DNA of 64,000 nucleotides from Pseudomonas abyssi (GCF_002307495.1 NZ_NTMR01000016.1:121150-185149); one strand, 5' to 3'. Positions 48,994-58,833 are shown, numbered from the stretch's first letter. The notes: generated by a model from the letters alone, not told the origin. Made by a program: numbers and translations.

Positions 48994-49624
48994 TGCGTGT
49001 TGATAAGTCCGTTTTTTTCGACGCTATCAAAGGGCCGGTCTCAGGTCTACTTTTTCTATAAACGGGTAGCTCGTCTCACTCGTCAAAAGTCATGAATTAC
49101 CCTGCGAAAGATCGAGCGTCCGCTTCTGGCCGATTTTTGCCTGTTACGATCGCAAAGCGTGACGGTCAAATCGAACGCAAACGACTAGTCAAGTCGAATG
49201 CGAACAGGCGATCAAGCCAGTGCAATTACCCAATACGCGCAAATGCCAGCTTTCCAGCCAGGACGCCTAGGCCCTTGGGCCACTTGGAAGTAGCCATTGA
49301 TCAACGCCCCATCTAGTAATCTCTATGAAAAAGCTTGAAGGAGCCACTCATGGCTGGCCAAAACATATTCAATTTCGGCAGCGACACCGAAGCGAAGAGT
49401 CCAGCAGAGTTACGAGTACAAATTAGGCATACTTGAACAAAGCACGGTCTCTTGCTCTGCGGATGGTTGTCAGGAGACGTTGCCTGCAGGGCCAGCAGTA
49501 ACCGTCACTCGGCCCAGCAAAGCCCACACCACCTGGGCACCCGGGACCAGTGGCCCACCTTGATCTGCCCTGGGTATCGTTATAGTAAAGATGTATAGCT
49601 GGAACGCCATTTCTGGAGCCTCAC
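48994..49624. other. Gap with island scars and a 28-codon frame
   Basis: 631 bp without a clear gene. A ctggccgatttttgcctgttacgatcg-type scar runs at about 49123-49150. At 49350-49436 a 28-codon frame (MAGQNIFNFGSDTEAKSPAE then a short tail) has GGAG 6 nt upstream and may be the remnant of a longer gene cut after residue 28. Confidence 0.4.
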
Positions 49625-49831
49625 ATGCCGCATTACAACGACCTTGAGAAACGCCGTGCAAATGTACTTCATGTTCATGCGACCAACAGGCTATCAGGGG
49701 CCAGAGTTAGCAGTTACATGGCAGCCAAAATGGAAGAGTACGCTAGCGGCCACCTGTCTTCAGCACAGTTGATAGCCGAAACGAAACTGAAATACAGCGC
49801 CCACGGAGCATCATTACCTTCCAAGAGTTGA
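49625..49831 (+). CDS. VbhA-like small antitoxin-type protein
   Basis: The protein has 68 residues. NRLSGARVSSYMAAKMEEYASGHLSSAQLIAETKLKY fits the pattern of VbhA-type antitoxin domains (N-R-L-x-G near the start, then Y-x-x-G-x-l-x-x-x-x-l-I), which usually block Fic toxins. GGAG lies 6 nt before the ATG, supporting translation. No Fic gene follows; the next gene, 350 bp on, is a metallo-beta-lactamase. It may be an orphan antitoxin kept after toxin loss. The family call rests on a short motif. Confidence 0.5.
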   Translation: MPHYNDLEKRRANVLHVHATNRLSGARVSSYMAAKMEEYASGHLSSAQLIAETKLKYSAHGASLPSKS

Positions 49832-50181
49832 TAAGCGGGCCTGCACCAATGCGACGCTCGCTTGAGGCGACTCTACTACCCGGCGCGCGACGAAATGTGA
49901 CCGAGCTCCCTGATACGTCCCTTAGCGCCTTAATATGGCGCATGCTCTAGCGCGCTCCCAAAGCCCAACCTTCGCGACTCCCAACAATGCGCGAGGAGGT
50001 GAAAGCATGCCTTTATCTCTCAAATCATCTGTGGTTAGAAGAGAATCATCACCTCAATCCAGCGACACAAAACAGCACCTATAGTGCTATCTTTACAAAA
50101 AAACACCAACATGTAGTATCCTGATAGCATCCCAATAGCTTTAGGCCAGTCGAACGAAGACTTACTTTGAGGAGCCTCAGG
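49832..50181. other. Intergenic gap before MBL/E1-E2-JAB operon
   Basis: 350 bp, AT-rich from about 50,030. It probably holds the promoter of the downstream operon. No gene was recognised. GAGGAG at 50169-50174 is the ribosome site of the next gene. Confidence 0.4.
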
Positions 50182-51288
50182 ATGCATATCGTTAGGTTTT
50201 TCCCCATCGGCAATGCCGACACCTGTCTGATTGAACTAGCCAACGGTCGCCGAATTCTTTTCGACTTCGCTGACATGCACAACCCCGATGACGCCGACGA
50301 TAAGCGATGCGACCTCGAAAAGGAGCTACGCGAAATTCTCGGGGACGACAAGGTGATCGACGTCGTGGCGTTTACTCACCTAGATCGTGATCATTGCCAC
50401 CGCGCCAAGGAAGTTTTTTGGTTAGACCACGCGCAGAAATACCAAGACGATGACCGAATCAAGATTCAAACGCTCTGGGTTCCTGCCCATGCTGTTCTAG
50501 AGCAAGGGGTCACCGGTCAAGCCCGCACCCTTCGCACAGAAGCCCGTCACCGGTTTATCAACGGTGAGGGCATAAGAGTTTTTTCTCGGCCTGAAGAGCT
50601 GGATGACTTTCTGACCGAGCGAGACATCGATCCGGCCAAGCGCCGCAACTTGATCAGCGACGCTGGCACCTTGTGTCCAGAGTTTAATCTGGAGCACGAC
50701 GGGGTGGAGTTTTTCGTGCACTCGCCTTTCGGCAAGCGCGGTGATGATGATGTCGTACGTGTCCGAAATAACGACGCCCTTTTCATGCAGGCTACGTTTG
50801 AGGTTGAGGAGCAGCAGACAAAAATGGTGCTGTCGGCTGACGTCACCCATGAAGTCATCGACGATATTGTGAAGGTGACCCAACACCATGACCGAGAGTA
50901 TCGTCTTGAGTGGGATATCAACAACATCCCCCATCACTGTAGCTACAAGTCTTTATCTGACGAAAAAGGGGACGAGAAGACTGAACCTACGGCAACCTCC
51001 AAATGGTTGTACGAAGAAGCAGGTCAAACCGGTGGGCTGCTAGTCAGCACATCCAAGATCATTCCAGATGGTGATGAAGACGATCAGCCGCCTCACCGAC
51101 AGGCAGCGGCATACTACAAAAGTGTTGCCAATCAACTGGGCGGCGAATGGATTGTTTCTATGGAGCACCCCACAAAAACTAAACCAGAGCCATTGGTAAT
51201 CGAGATCACGAGCGCTGGTTACAAGATCCGGAAGCAGACCGCCAAGGTCGTCATCTCCACGGCGGCCCCGCGCGCAGGAGCTCAATAA
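50182..51288 (+). CDS. Metallo-beta-lactamase-fold hydrolase
   Basis: The protein has 368 residues with an MBL fold. The metal motif is FTHLDRDHCHRA (H-x-D-x-D-H), later LSADVTHEV and NNIPHHCS. The pattern is closer to ComEC-type MBL domains than to beta-lactamases. The ATG at 50182 follows GAGGAG by 7 nt; a TTG at 50167 is less likely. The stop overlaps the start of the E2-E1-JAB gene (TAATG). MBL proteins occur beside bacterial ubiquitin-like conjugation genes, where they may act on nucleic acid, a small molecule or the conjugate; substrate unknown. Confidence 0.75.
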   Translation: MHIVRFFPIGNADTCLIELANGRRILFDFADMHNPDDADDKRCDLEKELREILGDDKVIDVVAFTHLDRDHCHRAKEVFWLDHAQKYQDDDRIKIQTLWVPAHAVLEQGVTGQARTLRTEARHRFINGEGIRVFSRPEELDDFLTERDIDPAKRRNLISDAGTLCPEFNLEHDGVEFFVHSPFGKRGDDDVVRVRNNDALFMQATFEVEEQQTKMVLSADVTHEVIDDIVKVTQHHDREYRLEWDINNIPHHCSYKSLSDEKGDEKTEPTATSKWLYEEAGQTGGLLVSTSKIIPDGDEDDQPPHRQAAAYYKSVANQLGGEWIVSMEHPTKTKPEPLVIEITSAGYKIRKQTAKVVISTAAPRAGAQ

Positions 51289-53516
51289 TGTGCGAGGCGT
51301 TTGACACACCTCGATCTCGGTTGGCTCGCTCTGTTGTCCGGTACTTAGTCGGCTCTCCAAATCACCCCTACGCGACGCTAAACCAAGTCAGTCTAAACGG
51401 CTCATTCGATATGTTAGAGATAGAGCTTGAGATTGAGCTGGCGCAGCGACGCCCAGTTCCTATTCAGCATAAAGAGCCCGTCCGTTTAACTTTCATGGCG
51501 CATGACGACAGCTGGCCACCACGAGTACTGTCAACACGCGAGAACTTTCCGACAGGCATGGTCCATACCAACCTTGATCGTGAAGCGGGGGGATTAGCCC
51601 TATGTATATGGGAAGAGGCGTGGCCAGATCTGTCGACCAACCTCACCGGGCAGGCACTTGTCGAGAGACTTCGTAGCTGGTTCTCGTCTATGGCGGCCGG
51701 CACCGTTCATGATGATGAGCAGCTATTGGAGCCATTAATCCTAGCGAGCTCCCACACGCTCATTATCCCTCCAGGTGAGATGCATGGCCCTTGGTACATT
51801 CAACAGGCCTACAAGCATGAAGGCCAAATGATCCTTGGGCTTTCAAAAGAAAAGCCTGAAAGAGAGCTCACCACTCACAATTTTGCGATCTACGCGCCGC
51901 AGCTTCCCGGGCAACAGCATGGTGCATTAGCCAGAACCCCCTATGACCTGGGAGCCCTACAGCAGCTGTGTTTAAACCTCGGGTTCGATTTAATAAGAGA
52001 CTTGACGGGCTGGCTACAGGCCCCTGATCAGTTGAGAGACGCGGACAGGCTGCAACCTATCCTAGTACTTACAGTACCAAAGCGTCGGGAGCGCGACGCG
52101 CCAGAAGAGCAATTGGAATTATGGTGCTACACCCTAGGCGAAAGCCTTGCCCAACTCGGCGAGCGACTAGACATCACCATTACAGACCAAAAGACTAAAC
52201 AAACTACGTACAAGCTGCTAGGAACTGCCGAGAACGCGGATTTGCCGTCGATCGCCCTCGAACCATGGCGCGTCGTGCAACGACTGGATAGAGGAACAGC
52301 CCGTCAGTTTGCGGGGGCAACCAATAAGACAGACACCCCTTTACTAGCAATCGGTGCCGGTGCTATCGGATCGAACGTGGCTATGATGGTGACCCGTTCA
52401 GGCATTGGGCCGTGGACAGTGGTCGACGGGGACATCACTCTGCCACATAACACTGTTCGCCAAGTTCACAAACGCGACTCGGTTGGATATCCAAAGGCGC
52501 TGGGGTTGCAGTTTGCTCTAGATAATGTCTTTGAGGAAGGCGGGAACACTGCGATTCCTGTCAATGTGTTCGCACCAGGTGAGCAGGCGGATGCGCTGGA
52601 CGCTGCTGTAAGGAGCTCCGAAATTGCTATCGACTTCAGCGCCTCACCAGCTGTTCTGGGCTGGCTATCTGAACAACCCATAAGGCGAGGAGTCAGTGCC
52701 TTCTTCGGACCCGACGGTTCCGATCTGGTTGTGCTTGCAGAAAACAAATCTCGGGCAGTCAGAGTTGATGAAATTGAGGCTCAATACTTCTGGCATGTAG
52801 CAACAGAAGCGCAGTTGAAAGGACATTTGTCTGCTGCACGGCTGGATAAAATTCGCTATGCCAACGCTTGTCAGGACCTTTCAGCACCTCTGCCTCCTTG
52901 GCAGCTTCAAACCCTTTGCGGTCTCGCTGCTGGTCAGGTAGCGCGACTGCTCCAGAACGAAGATGCATGCTTTCAAGTCTGGCGACTGGAGCCCGTAACA
53001 GGTGCAGTCCAACCAGTGGTTATTCCTGTACAACAGGTACACCGCTATCAAGAAGGCACCGTGCGGGTGTCTATTACAAGCGGTGTCATTAGTACGATGC
53101 GAAAGCTTCGCCGTGAAGCAGGCGGAAACGAAACGGGCGGGGTACTTATAGGCACTTTCGACCTCGTTCGTAATGTGGTTCATATCGTGGCAGCGCTTCC
53201 AGCTCCTCCCGACAGCAAACAAGCTCCAACCTACTTCGTCCGAGGCAAGAAGGACCTCAAACCTCGGATCGAAGAGCTGTCGTCTGGCTCAGCGGGACGT
53301 TTGCATTACCTCGGTGAATGGCACAGTCACCCGAGAGCCGTGCCTGCAAGACCCAGCGATGATGATGAAGGAGTATTCTCCCACCTTGAAGCTCATTTAG
53401 GTTCGTTAGGAGGACCATACATTATGGCCATCTGCGGCGAAGACGACACCTGGATTCGCACTGGATGGGCTGAGCATGCGGTGGTGGAGGGGGTTATAAC
53501 ACATGAACCTCAATGA
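51288..53516 (+). CDS. E2-E1-JAB fusion, bacterial ubiquitin-like conjugation
   Basis: The protein has 742 residues and three parts. The E2-like domain (about 30-170) shows FPTGMVHTN and a candidate active Cys in GGLALCIWEEAWPDL. The ThiF/E1-like adenylation domain (about 330-480) has LLAIGAGAIGSNVAMMV and WTVVDGD. The C-terminal JAB/JAMM isopeptidase (about 590-735) has ETGGVLIG and the metal motif EWHSHPRAVPARPSDDD. The fusion could activate, transfer and cleave a ubiquitin-like or other protein tag. No ubiquitin-like protein is encoded beside it, so the modified end may be a target protein C terminus, as in CBASS Cap2. Confidence 0.85.
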   Translation: MCEAFDTPRSRLARSVVRYLVGSPNHPYATLNQVSLNGSFDMLEIELEIELAQRRPVPIQHKEPVRLTFMAHDDSWPPRVLSTRENFPTGMVHTNLDREAGGLALCIWEEAWPDLSTNLTGQALVERLRSWFSSMAAGTVHDDEQLLEPLILASSHTLIIPPGEMHGPWYIQQAYKHEGQMILGLSKEKPERELTTHNFAIYAPQLPGQQHGALARTPYDLGALQQLCLNLGFDLIRDLTGWLQAPDQLRDADRLQPILVLTVPKRRERDAPEEQLELWCYTLGESLAQLGERLDITITDQKTKQTTYKLLGTAENADLPSIALEPWRVVQRLDRGTARQFAGATNKTDTPLLAIGAGAIGSNVAMMVTRSGIGPWTVVDGDITLPHNTVRQVHKRDSVGYPKALGLQFALDNVFEEGGNTAIPVNVFAPGEQADALDAAVRSSEIAIDFSASPAVLGWLSEQPIRRGVSAFFGPDGSDLVVLAENKSRAVRVDEIEAQYFWHVATEAQLKGHLSAARLDKIRYANACQDLSAPLPPWQLQTLCGLAAGQVARLLQNEDACFQVWRLEPVTGAVQPVVIPVQQVHRYQEGTVRVSITSGVISTMRKLRREAGGNETGGVLIGTFDLVRNVVHIVAALPAPPDSKQAPTYFVRGKKDLKPRIEELSSGSAGRLHYLGEWHSHPRAVPARPSDDDEGVFSHLEAHLGSLGGPYIMAICGEDDTWIRTGWAEHAVVEGVITHEPQ

Positions 53517-53599
53517 AATGTTGCCGGTCCCTCAAATGCAATATCTCTTCAACTGAACAGAGCTTGCCAGCCAATAGGTCTAGCACAACAACCTTACGC

Positions 53600-54526
53600 C
53601 TAAGCCGACTCATCTTTGGGAGGGGAGGACTTGTGCGAGTGCATCAGTGATTCACAACTCAAGATTAGTTGTCGACCATAGGCCCGAGAGGCCTCTCGTA
53701 AGGCCAGCTCGTTAACTGCGGTCATCAGGTAAGCCGAATGCAGTAACGCGGCAGCAACAGCGATATAGACCTTTTCTTCCACATTCGGAAGTGCGGCGAA
53801 ATAACCTGATTCAAAGTACAGTATGCCGGCACAACTAAGCAGCACTAGTAAATTACACACCAGCGCGATTGACTTTAGACCCAGGAGGTTCCGTCGAAAA
53901 CCATACGTAATGTTTTCAGCAAACAGAAGCGGATATGCAGAGTGATCGCGTGTTTGCTCGCGCAGCCATGCGTTAGCGGACTGGTAAAAATCAGCGGAAA
54001 GTTCCGAACCGCTTTGCTCCTCCTCAAGTGTTGGCGCTGTCAACGCAAGCTGTTCGGCAACGAACCCTCTATACCGATCCTTCGAGCCTTCCGGGACATC
54101 CCGGTTTCCCCTGAGCCACTGGTCCGGCGTTTCTCCTGTGCCTAGACGCTCTTGAAGCTTCTTGCCTCTGTGCCTGGCCAAGTCTGCGAACGCAAAAATA
54201 AGCACGAAGCCTATGCTGCTTGCGATCACTTGGGAGAGTGCAAGGTGATCCCAAGGCACGAGCATGAACAATAGGATTAGTAAAGGAAGACCCGATATCA
54301 GCGCAGGGAAAACGCGGGCCTTAAGGCTGTATGTGTCGAACTGGCTGAAAACTTCCATATACCACTCCGTGAGTGTCGCGACTTCCTCCGTCACTAAACC
54401 TTTAGTACCGACCGGCGGCACAAGCACACCGAGCAAAGCATAAAGGACCTGATAATCGCATGGCAGCGTGCGTATTGAACAGTCCACCTGTCCACACCGC
54501 CTCGGAATACTACATAGCTTCAACAT
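53600..54526 (-). CDS. Four-helix membrane protein, candidate effector
   Basis: The protein has 308 residues and two pairs of membrane helices: about 72-90 and 97-115, then about 215-240 and 252-275. A soluble middle (120-210) contains TPDQWLRGNRDVPEGSKDRY and the stretch after the third quarter starts ENITYGFRRNLLGLK. The layout recalls four-helix pore-forming effectors of conflict systems. It is encoded opposite and convergent to the E2-E1-JAB gene with an 83-bp gap. Whether it belongs to that system is inference. The start may be the ATG at 54358. Confidence 0.6.
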   Translation of the reverse strand: MLKLCSIPRRCGQVDCSIRTLPCDYQVLYALLGVLVPPVGTKGLVTEEVATLTEWYMEVFSQFDTYSLKARVFPALISGLPLLILLFMLVPWDHLALSQVIASSIGFVLIFAFADLARHRGKKLQERLGTGETPDQWLRGNRDVPEGSKDRYRGFVAEQLALTAPTLEEEQSGSELSADFYQSANAWLREQTRDHSAYPLLFAENITYGFRRNLLGLKSIALVCNLLVLLSCAGILYFESGYFAALPNVEEKVYIAVAAALLHSAYLMTAVNELALREASRAYGRQLILSCESLMHSHKSSPPKDESA

Positions 54527-54767
54527 GACTTTCGACCGAACGTGACCAAAGCACTAAGCCCAAACAGCAGTGCGGTTTAGTAGCGATAGCCAAACATGGA
54601 CTGCCCAATAGAGCCCTGGGGTATCAAGGCTTGCGCCCTGGAGCGGCTGACTGAAAAAGTCGGTCAAGTGGCCGCATGGATACAATCAGGAAATGAGTGC
54701 TTCTGCCTGGTGTGGGCGGGGTCGCTTGATCGACCTCCAAGAAGCTCAAACTTGCGCCGACAACCAG

Positions 54768-54775
54768 AGAAATTA
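54768..54775. repeat. Target site duplication, left copy
   Basis: AGAAATTA directly abuts the left inverted repeat of the ISL3-type element and is repeated exactly at 60617-60624. Eight bases is the usual duplication of ISL3 elements. Confidence 0.95.
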
Positions 54776-54802
54776 GGGTATCCGGATTAAGTGGTTGATG
54801 GG
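54776..54802 (+). repeat. Left terminal inverted repeat
   Basis: 27 bp starting GGGTATCCGGATTAAGTGG. It matches the right end at 23 of 27 positions; differences are the AAG/TTT triplet and one base near the inner end. Confidence 0.93.
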
Positions 54803-54824
54803 CCTTCCAGCCCCATCCAACCCT

Positions 54825-55661
54825 TAGTCCTTCCAGAAGGTTGATAGATCGACACCGAAGTTCTTCTCAGGCTCGGGGAGTCCCATGTTGTAGGTCATGG
54901 TGGCTCTGCCCAGAAACGGGGATTCCTTGACTTGTGGCGCCTTCTTCTTGTGCTTGGTGGTATAGAGCATCCGGGCTCGCATTACCTCGAACGAATAGCC
55001 CCGGCCATCACGGTTTTTGTCCTTGGCTAGGCGGTTTATCGACTACGTGAAAGCGTTGGTGATCGGGATGTCGGTCTCAAAGTAGGTCAGCATCTCTTCA
55101 CGCCAGCCACTGACGGCGCTGACGAGATCCTTCCAAACCTCCTTCTGCCCCTGAGGGATGTTGTCAATCCAGGTGGCGAGAGCCTGTTCGGCACCACGCC
55201 GATTGGTACAGTCCCAGATATGGTAGAAGCGCTCCTTGTGCTCGTAAGCCGCCAAGAGCTGGGGGGAATGCTCCTGTCCAGGTCTCCATGATGAGCCGTT
55301 CGCGGTCTGAAACGTCGTGAGCGCGCTTCAGCAGGATTTTCCGGTCACCTTTGAGGGTCCGGCGCTGATTGGGCTTCAACTCCTTCCTTAGGCCTTTGCG
55401 GATCTTCTCTAAGGCCTCGTTGGCCATGCGCACGACGTGGAACTTATCGACCACGATACGGGCCTGTGGCAGCACCGTCTGGAAGGCGCGGCGGTAGGGC
55501 TTCCACATGTCCATGCTGACGATCTCGACCTGGTGGCGGTTGGCCATGCTCATGAGGCGTCTTGTCACCCTCTCTTGCTGACGACCGGGTAGCAGGTCCA
55601 GCAGGGTGCGCTCTTCCAGATTGGTTAGGATGCAGCAGAGCCCTTGGCAGCAGTCGTGCAT
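54825..55661 (-). pseudogene. tnpA: ISL3-family transposase, decayed
   Basis: Pieces of one transposase lie in order. 55164-55661 carries CILTNLEERTLLDLLPGRQQERV, a DM pair in VEIVSMDMWKPYR and the core DKFHVVRMANEALEKIRKG. 55043-55255 carries AAYEHKERFYHIWDC. 54825-55042 carries NRLAKDKNRDGRGYSFEVMRARML and ends at 54825. Three lesions: a one-base shift in a G6 run (55261-55266), a TAG at 55043-55045 where the family has Glu, and loss of the 5' half (the frame stops matching near 55655). The protein cannot be made whole. Confidence 0.85.
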
Positions 55662-55762
55662 CAGGAACGTACAGCTGGCTCATGAAGGCGTGCCGCCTTA
55701 TCAAGGCCCAGGACGCGCCTATTCCGGAAGTCAAGCATGCGATAGCGAAGACGCTAGGCGAT

Positions 55763-56284
55763 TCAGCGGCGGCGGCTGCCTGGTTGATGTCGTATTTCCG
55801 CCCAAATAAAGAGGGCGACACCGAGGAAGATCCATACGTCCGCTAGGTTGAACGATGGCCAGTGCCACTGGGCATAGTGAAAATCGAGAAAATCCTCTAC
55901 GTAGCCTAACCGCAAGCGATCTGCGACATTGCCCAACGCGCCGCCGAGGATCGCACTGAGGGCGAGCCGATAACTCAGTACGCGTGGTGAACGCCAAAGC
56001 CAGTACACCAGTAATATCGAGATAACCAGGGCCAGTCCGATGAAAAGCGGCTGCTGCCAACCGCCGACATCCGCGAGAAAGCTGAAGGCCGCCCCCGTAT
56101 TGTGGCGGTGGACCCAATTGAAGAAGGGTGCGGCAGGCACGCTTTCACCATGCGCTAGCATGGTGCTGGCAAGGTACTTGCTCGCCTGATCGACAAACAG
56201 TAACAGGAGCGAGAGCCACAGCCAGCGCATCGCCTTTCCCGGCTCGTGGGCTTTCTCTGCGAGCCGACTGCCATAAGTAGACAT
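55763..56284 (-). CDS. lspA: Lipoprotein signal peptidase
   Basis: The inner-membrane aspartic peptidase of about 173 residues removes the signal peptide of diacylated prolipoproteins. Four helices are visible, with the catalytic Asp residues in GNVADRLRLGYVEDFLDF and FNLADVWIFLG. I chose the ATG at 56284 because AGGAGG lies about 9 nt upstream; a TTG at 56305 is also in frame. An extra lspA on this element is typical of ISPpu12-type units, beside a second lipoprotein-maturation gene (lnt). Its use to the metal-resistance cargo is not clear. Confidence 0.92.
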   Translation of the reverse strand: MSTYGSRLAEKAHEPGKAMRWLWLSLLLLFVDQASKYLASTMLAHGESVPAAPFFNWVHRHNTGAAFSFLADVGGWQQPLFIGLALVISILLVYWLWRSPRVLSYRLALSAILGGALGNVADRLRLGYVEDFLDFHYAQWHWPSFNLADVWIFLGVALFIWAEIRHQPGSRRR

Positions 56285-56337
56285 ATCCCCTTCCTCCTGA
56301 CCCAATCTAGAATTTGCTCGCTGCTAAATAACAAGCG

Positions 56338-57915
56338 TCATGTACCCAACCGATGATGCCGACGAATTCGACGGAGCAGGAGCAGGCCGAGTCCGAGTGC
56401 GGTCAGGCCAAGGACAGGCCAATCCCGCCAGCGCACATAAGGGGGCGCGCCAGTTCGCGGTGTCACTTCGGCGCTGAGGGTGGCCACTTCGAACTGCGGA
56501 GCACGCTTGAGCACTTTGCCCTCATGATTGATGGCTGCTGTGATACCGGTGTTCGTGGCTCGAAGAAGGTCACGTCCGGTTTCGATGGCACGCATGCGTG
56601 CCATCTGGAAATGCTGGAGGGGGCCGAGCGAGCTGCCGAACCAGGCATCGTTGCTGACATTCACCAGTAACTGCGCTTCGGGCAGAAGCTCAGTGACTTC
56701 GGCACCAAAGACCGCCTCGTAGCAGATGAGTGCCCCTACGGGCACCCCTGCTGCATTCAGGACGTGCGCTTCCCGTCCCGGTGTGAAGTCGGACATGGGC
56801 GCCCCGAGCACGTCGAGGGCCGACCCCAAAAGATCCCGAAACGGAACATATTCACCGAAGGGCACCAGGTGGCGTTTGTAGTAGAAGCCTGAGGGATCGG
56901 AGAGGCTTACCACGGCGTTGTAGGTACGGCCCTCCGCCTCGCGTACCGGGACGCCAATCATTAACGATGTGCCTGCCTGATCGGCTAACGCCTCAAGCTC
57001 AGCAAGATATGCTTTGGCCTGGTCATGCCACATCGGGATTGCCGCTTCTGGCCAGATCACGATATCGGCTCCGAGATGCTGCGCGGTAAGCGCCTGATAG
57101 CGCTCAAGTGTGATGTCCCGGTATCTCGGGTCCCATTTCTTGTCTTGCGCGATGTTTCCTTGCAAGAGGACGACATCGATCGGGTCAGCGGCTGGCTGCG
57201 TCCATTCACGATCCAGCAGTTGCAAGCCGGCGAGGGTAGCGACTAACACGGCACCGACTACCGCAGCACGGCGCAGGCTTGGCCCCTGGACAATCCAGGC
57301 AAGCCCGCCAGCGAGAAGTGCCACCAGTAAACTCACGCCAAGCACGCCAAAGACGGGAGCGATAGTGGCAAGTGTGGTGTCGGTCTGGCTGTAGCCAATG
57401 AAGAGCCAGGGAAAGCCGGTCAAGAACCAGGTGCGCATCCATTCACTCAGCACCCATGCCGCAGGTAGCCCTAGCCAGAGTGCCATTGCATCCATCTCAG
57501 GGCGCAGGCAGCGCACGAGGTACGCGACGCCCCATGGAAAGAGGGCGAGCAGCGAGACAAAGGCCGCCGTGACTAACACCGCCACCACGGGGCCATTGCC
57601 GTACTGGCTAATGCTGATAAAGACCCAGGAGACACCCACGCCGAAGTAGCCAAGGCCAAAGAGGTAGGCCGACCACAGCGCCTGACGCCTTGAAGACTGC
57701 GCGGTCAGGACAAAAAATGTTGCCAGAGCGATCACCGCAAGCCATGCCCAGCCCACAGGGGCAAAGGCAAGCGGCATGGCGCCTCCAGCAAGTAGAGCCA
57801 TCCCCCCTGTCAGAAGCGGCTTATAGCGCACGCCCGTGTATAGGCTAGAGGGTAGCGCGCACTTATCACCCAATGCTCTCTCGCCTCCGAATCCAGGATC
57901 AACCCTGTGGCTCAT
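56338..57915 (-). CDS. lnt: Apolipoprotein N-acyltransferase
   Basis: The enzyme has 525 residues. About seven N-terminal membrane helices (35-235) and a periplasmic nitrilase-like domain (245-490) are present. The catalytic triad is visible: Glu in IVIWPEAAIP, Lys in FYYKRHLVPFGEYVPF and Cys in ALICYEAVFG. It adds the third acyl chain to lipoproteins. Chromosomes already carry one lnt; this mobile copy sits between lspA and zip on the same strand. Confidence 0.92.
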   Translation of the reverse strand: MSHRVDPGFGGERALGDKCALPSSLYTGVRYKPLLTGGMALLAGGAMPLAFAPVGWAWLAVIALATFFVLTAQSSRRQALWSAYLFGLGYFGVGVSWVFISISQYGNGPVVAVLVTAAFVSLLALFPWGVAYLVRCLRPEMDAMALWLGLPAAWVLSEWMRTWFLTGFPWLFIGYSQTDTTLATIAPVFGVLGVSLLVALLAGGLAWIVQGPSLRRAAVVGAVLVATLAGLQLLDREWTQPAADPIDVVLLQGNIAQDKKWDPRYRDITLERYQALTAQHLGADIVIWPEAAIPMWHDQAKAYLAELEALADQAGTSLMIGVPVREAEGRTYNAVVSLSDPSGFYYKRHLVPFGEYVPFRDLLGSALDVLGAPMSDFTPGREAHVLNAAGVPVGALICYEAVFGAEVTELLPEAQLLVNVSNDAWFGSSLGPLQHFQMARMRAIETGRDLLRATNTGITAAINHEGKVLKRAPQFEVATLSAEVTPRTGAPPYVRWRDWPVLGLTALGLGLLLLRRIRRHHRLGT

Positions 57916-58071
57916 GCTTTCTTGCTCCGCTTAATCAAGCTGCGTCAATTCATTCGGCCGGCTGGCCAGGGTGGCAAAGTGAATGTTTCTGGACTCGACT
58001 AGGTGCGCCGTAAGCTGGGAGCTGCTTCGTATTCGGCCAGCACGACAGTGGCTGTGTTGGGGAGCAGTACG

Positions 58072-58833
58072 TTAGCTTTGCGATACCACCCCTTCCAAGC
58101 CCGCTGATACCAGAACGAACAGGACGAAGCCGCCTATGAAAGCCAGCGGTGAGATGTGCGTATCGTCACCGCTCTCGTGAGCCTCGGAGACCATATCTTC
58201 GATGGCAGCGACCGTGAGAAGGCCTGCCGTGAACGTCAGTGCCGCTAGCTTAAATGCCTCCGGCTGCTTCCTGAGTACGAAGTAAGCAAAGACGGCTGCC
58301 GAGAGCACAGGAATCGCGAAGGAAGCAGAGAGCAGTATCCGCTTGCTACGAGGGATTCCTTTATCTTTCATGGTGGCGATCGTCGCAAAGCCCTCAGGAA
58401 CATCGGCGAGAACCTGACCCGCCGCCAGGATTATCGCGACCGACGGTGAGACCGCCGACCCCGCCCCGATCAGGAGGCCATCGCTGAACAGGTCGATGGA
58501 TACGGCGATATAGATCATCCAGACACTCGTCTGACCGCCTTCTCCCTGCTGGCCTTGTCGCTTCTGGAGACTCTCAACGAGCTTCTCGATACCTACGTAA
58601 GCAATGCCGCCCAGCGCGAAAGCGAGGGCGATTACCCAGGCTGAGAGGTTCTCTAGCACGCGCGGCATGATTTCAACCGCCACCACCGCAATGACGAGGC
58701 CGGCAGCGCCGTGAAGGGCGTAATTGAGACGGCGCCCGGTAGTTCGGGAGGCCTCCGCAGCGAGCCCACCACTAAAATTGCCTAAGGCGGGCAACAGCGC
58801 CAGGCCGAGTACCAGCCAGATACTATCCATCAT
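58072..58833 (-). CDS. ZIP-family divalent metal transporter
   Basis: The membrane protein has 253 residues and about eight helices. Metal-site motifs are LNYALHGAAGLVIAVVAVEIMP and AGQVLADVPEGFATIATM (the H/E-x-P-E-G pattern of ZIP helices IV and V). ZIP proteins usually import Zn, Fe or Cd, which is unexpected in a resistance cluster with a CDF exporter; it may run in reverse or balance zinc loss. It lies between lnt and the CDF gene on one strand. Confidence 0.85.
   Translation of the reverse strand: MMDSIWLVLGLALLPALGNFSGGLAAEASRTTGRRLNYALHGAAGLVIAVVAVEIMPRVLENLSAWVIALAFALGGIAYVGIEKLVESLQKRQGQQGEGGQTSVWMIYIAVSIDLFSDGLLIGAGSAVSPSVAIILAAGQVLADVPEGFATIATMKDKGIPRSKRILLSASFAIPVLSAAVFAYFVLRKQPEAFKLAALTFTAGLLTVAAIEDMVSEAHESGDDTHISPLAFIGGFVLFVLVSAGLEGVVSQS

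Noticed and set aside
55562..55846. Plus-strand frame over the tnpA/lspA junction
   Set aside because: It runs antisense through transposase and lspA sequence and has no ribosome site.
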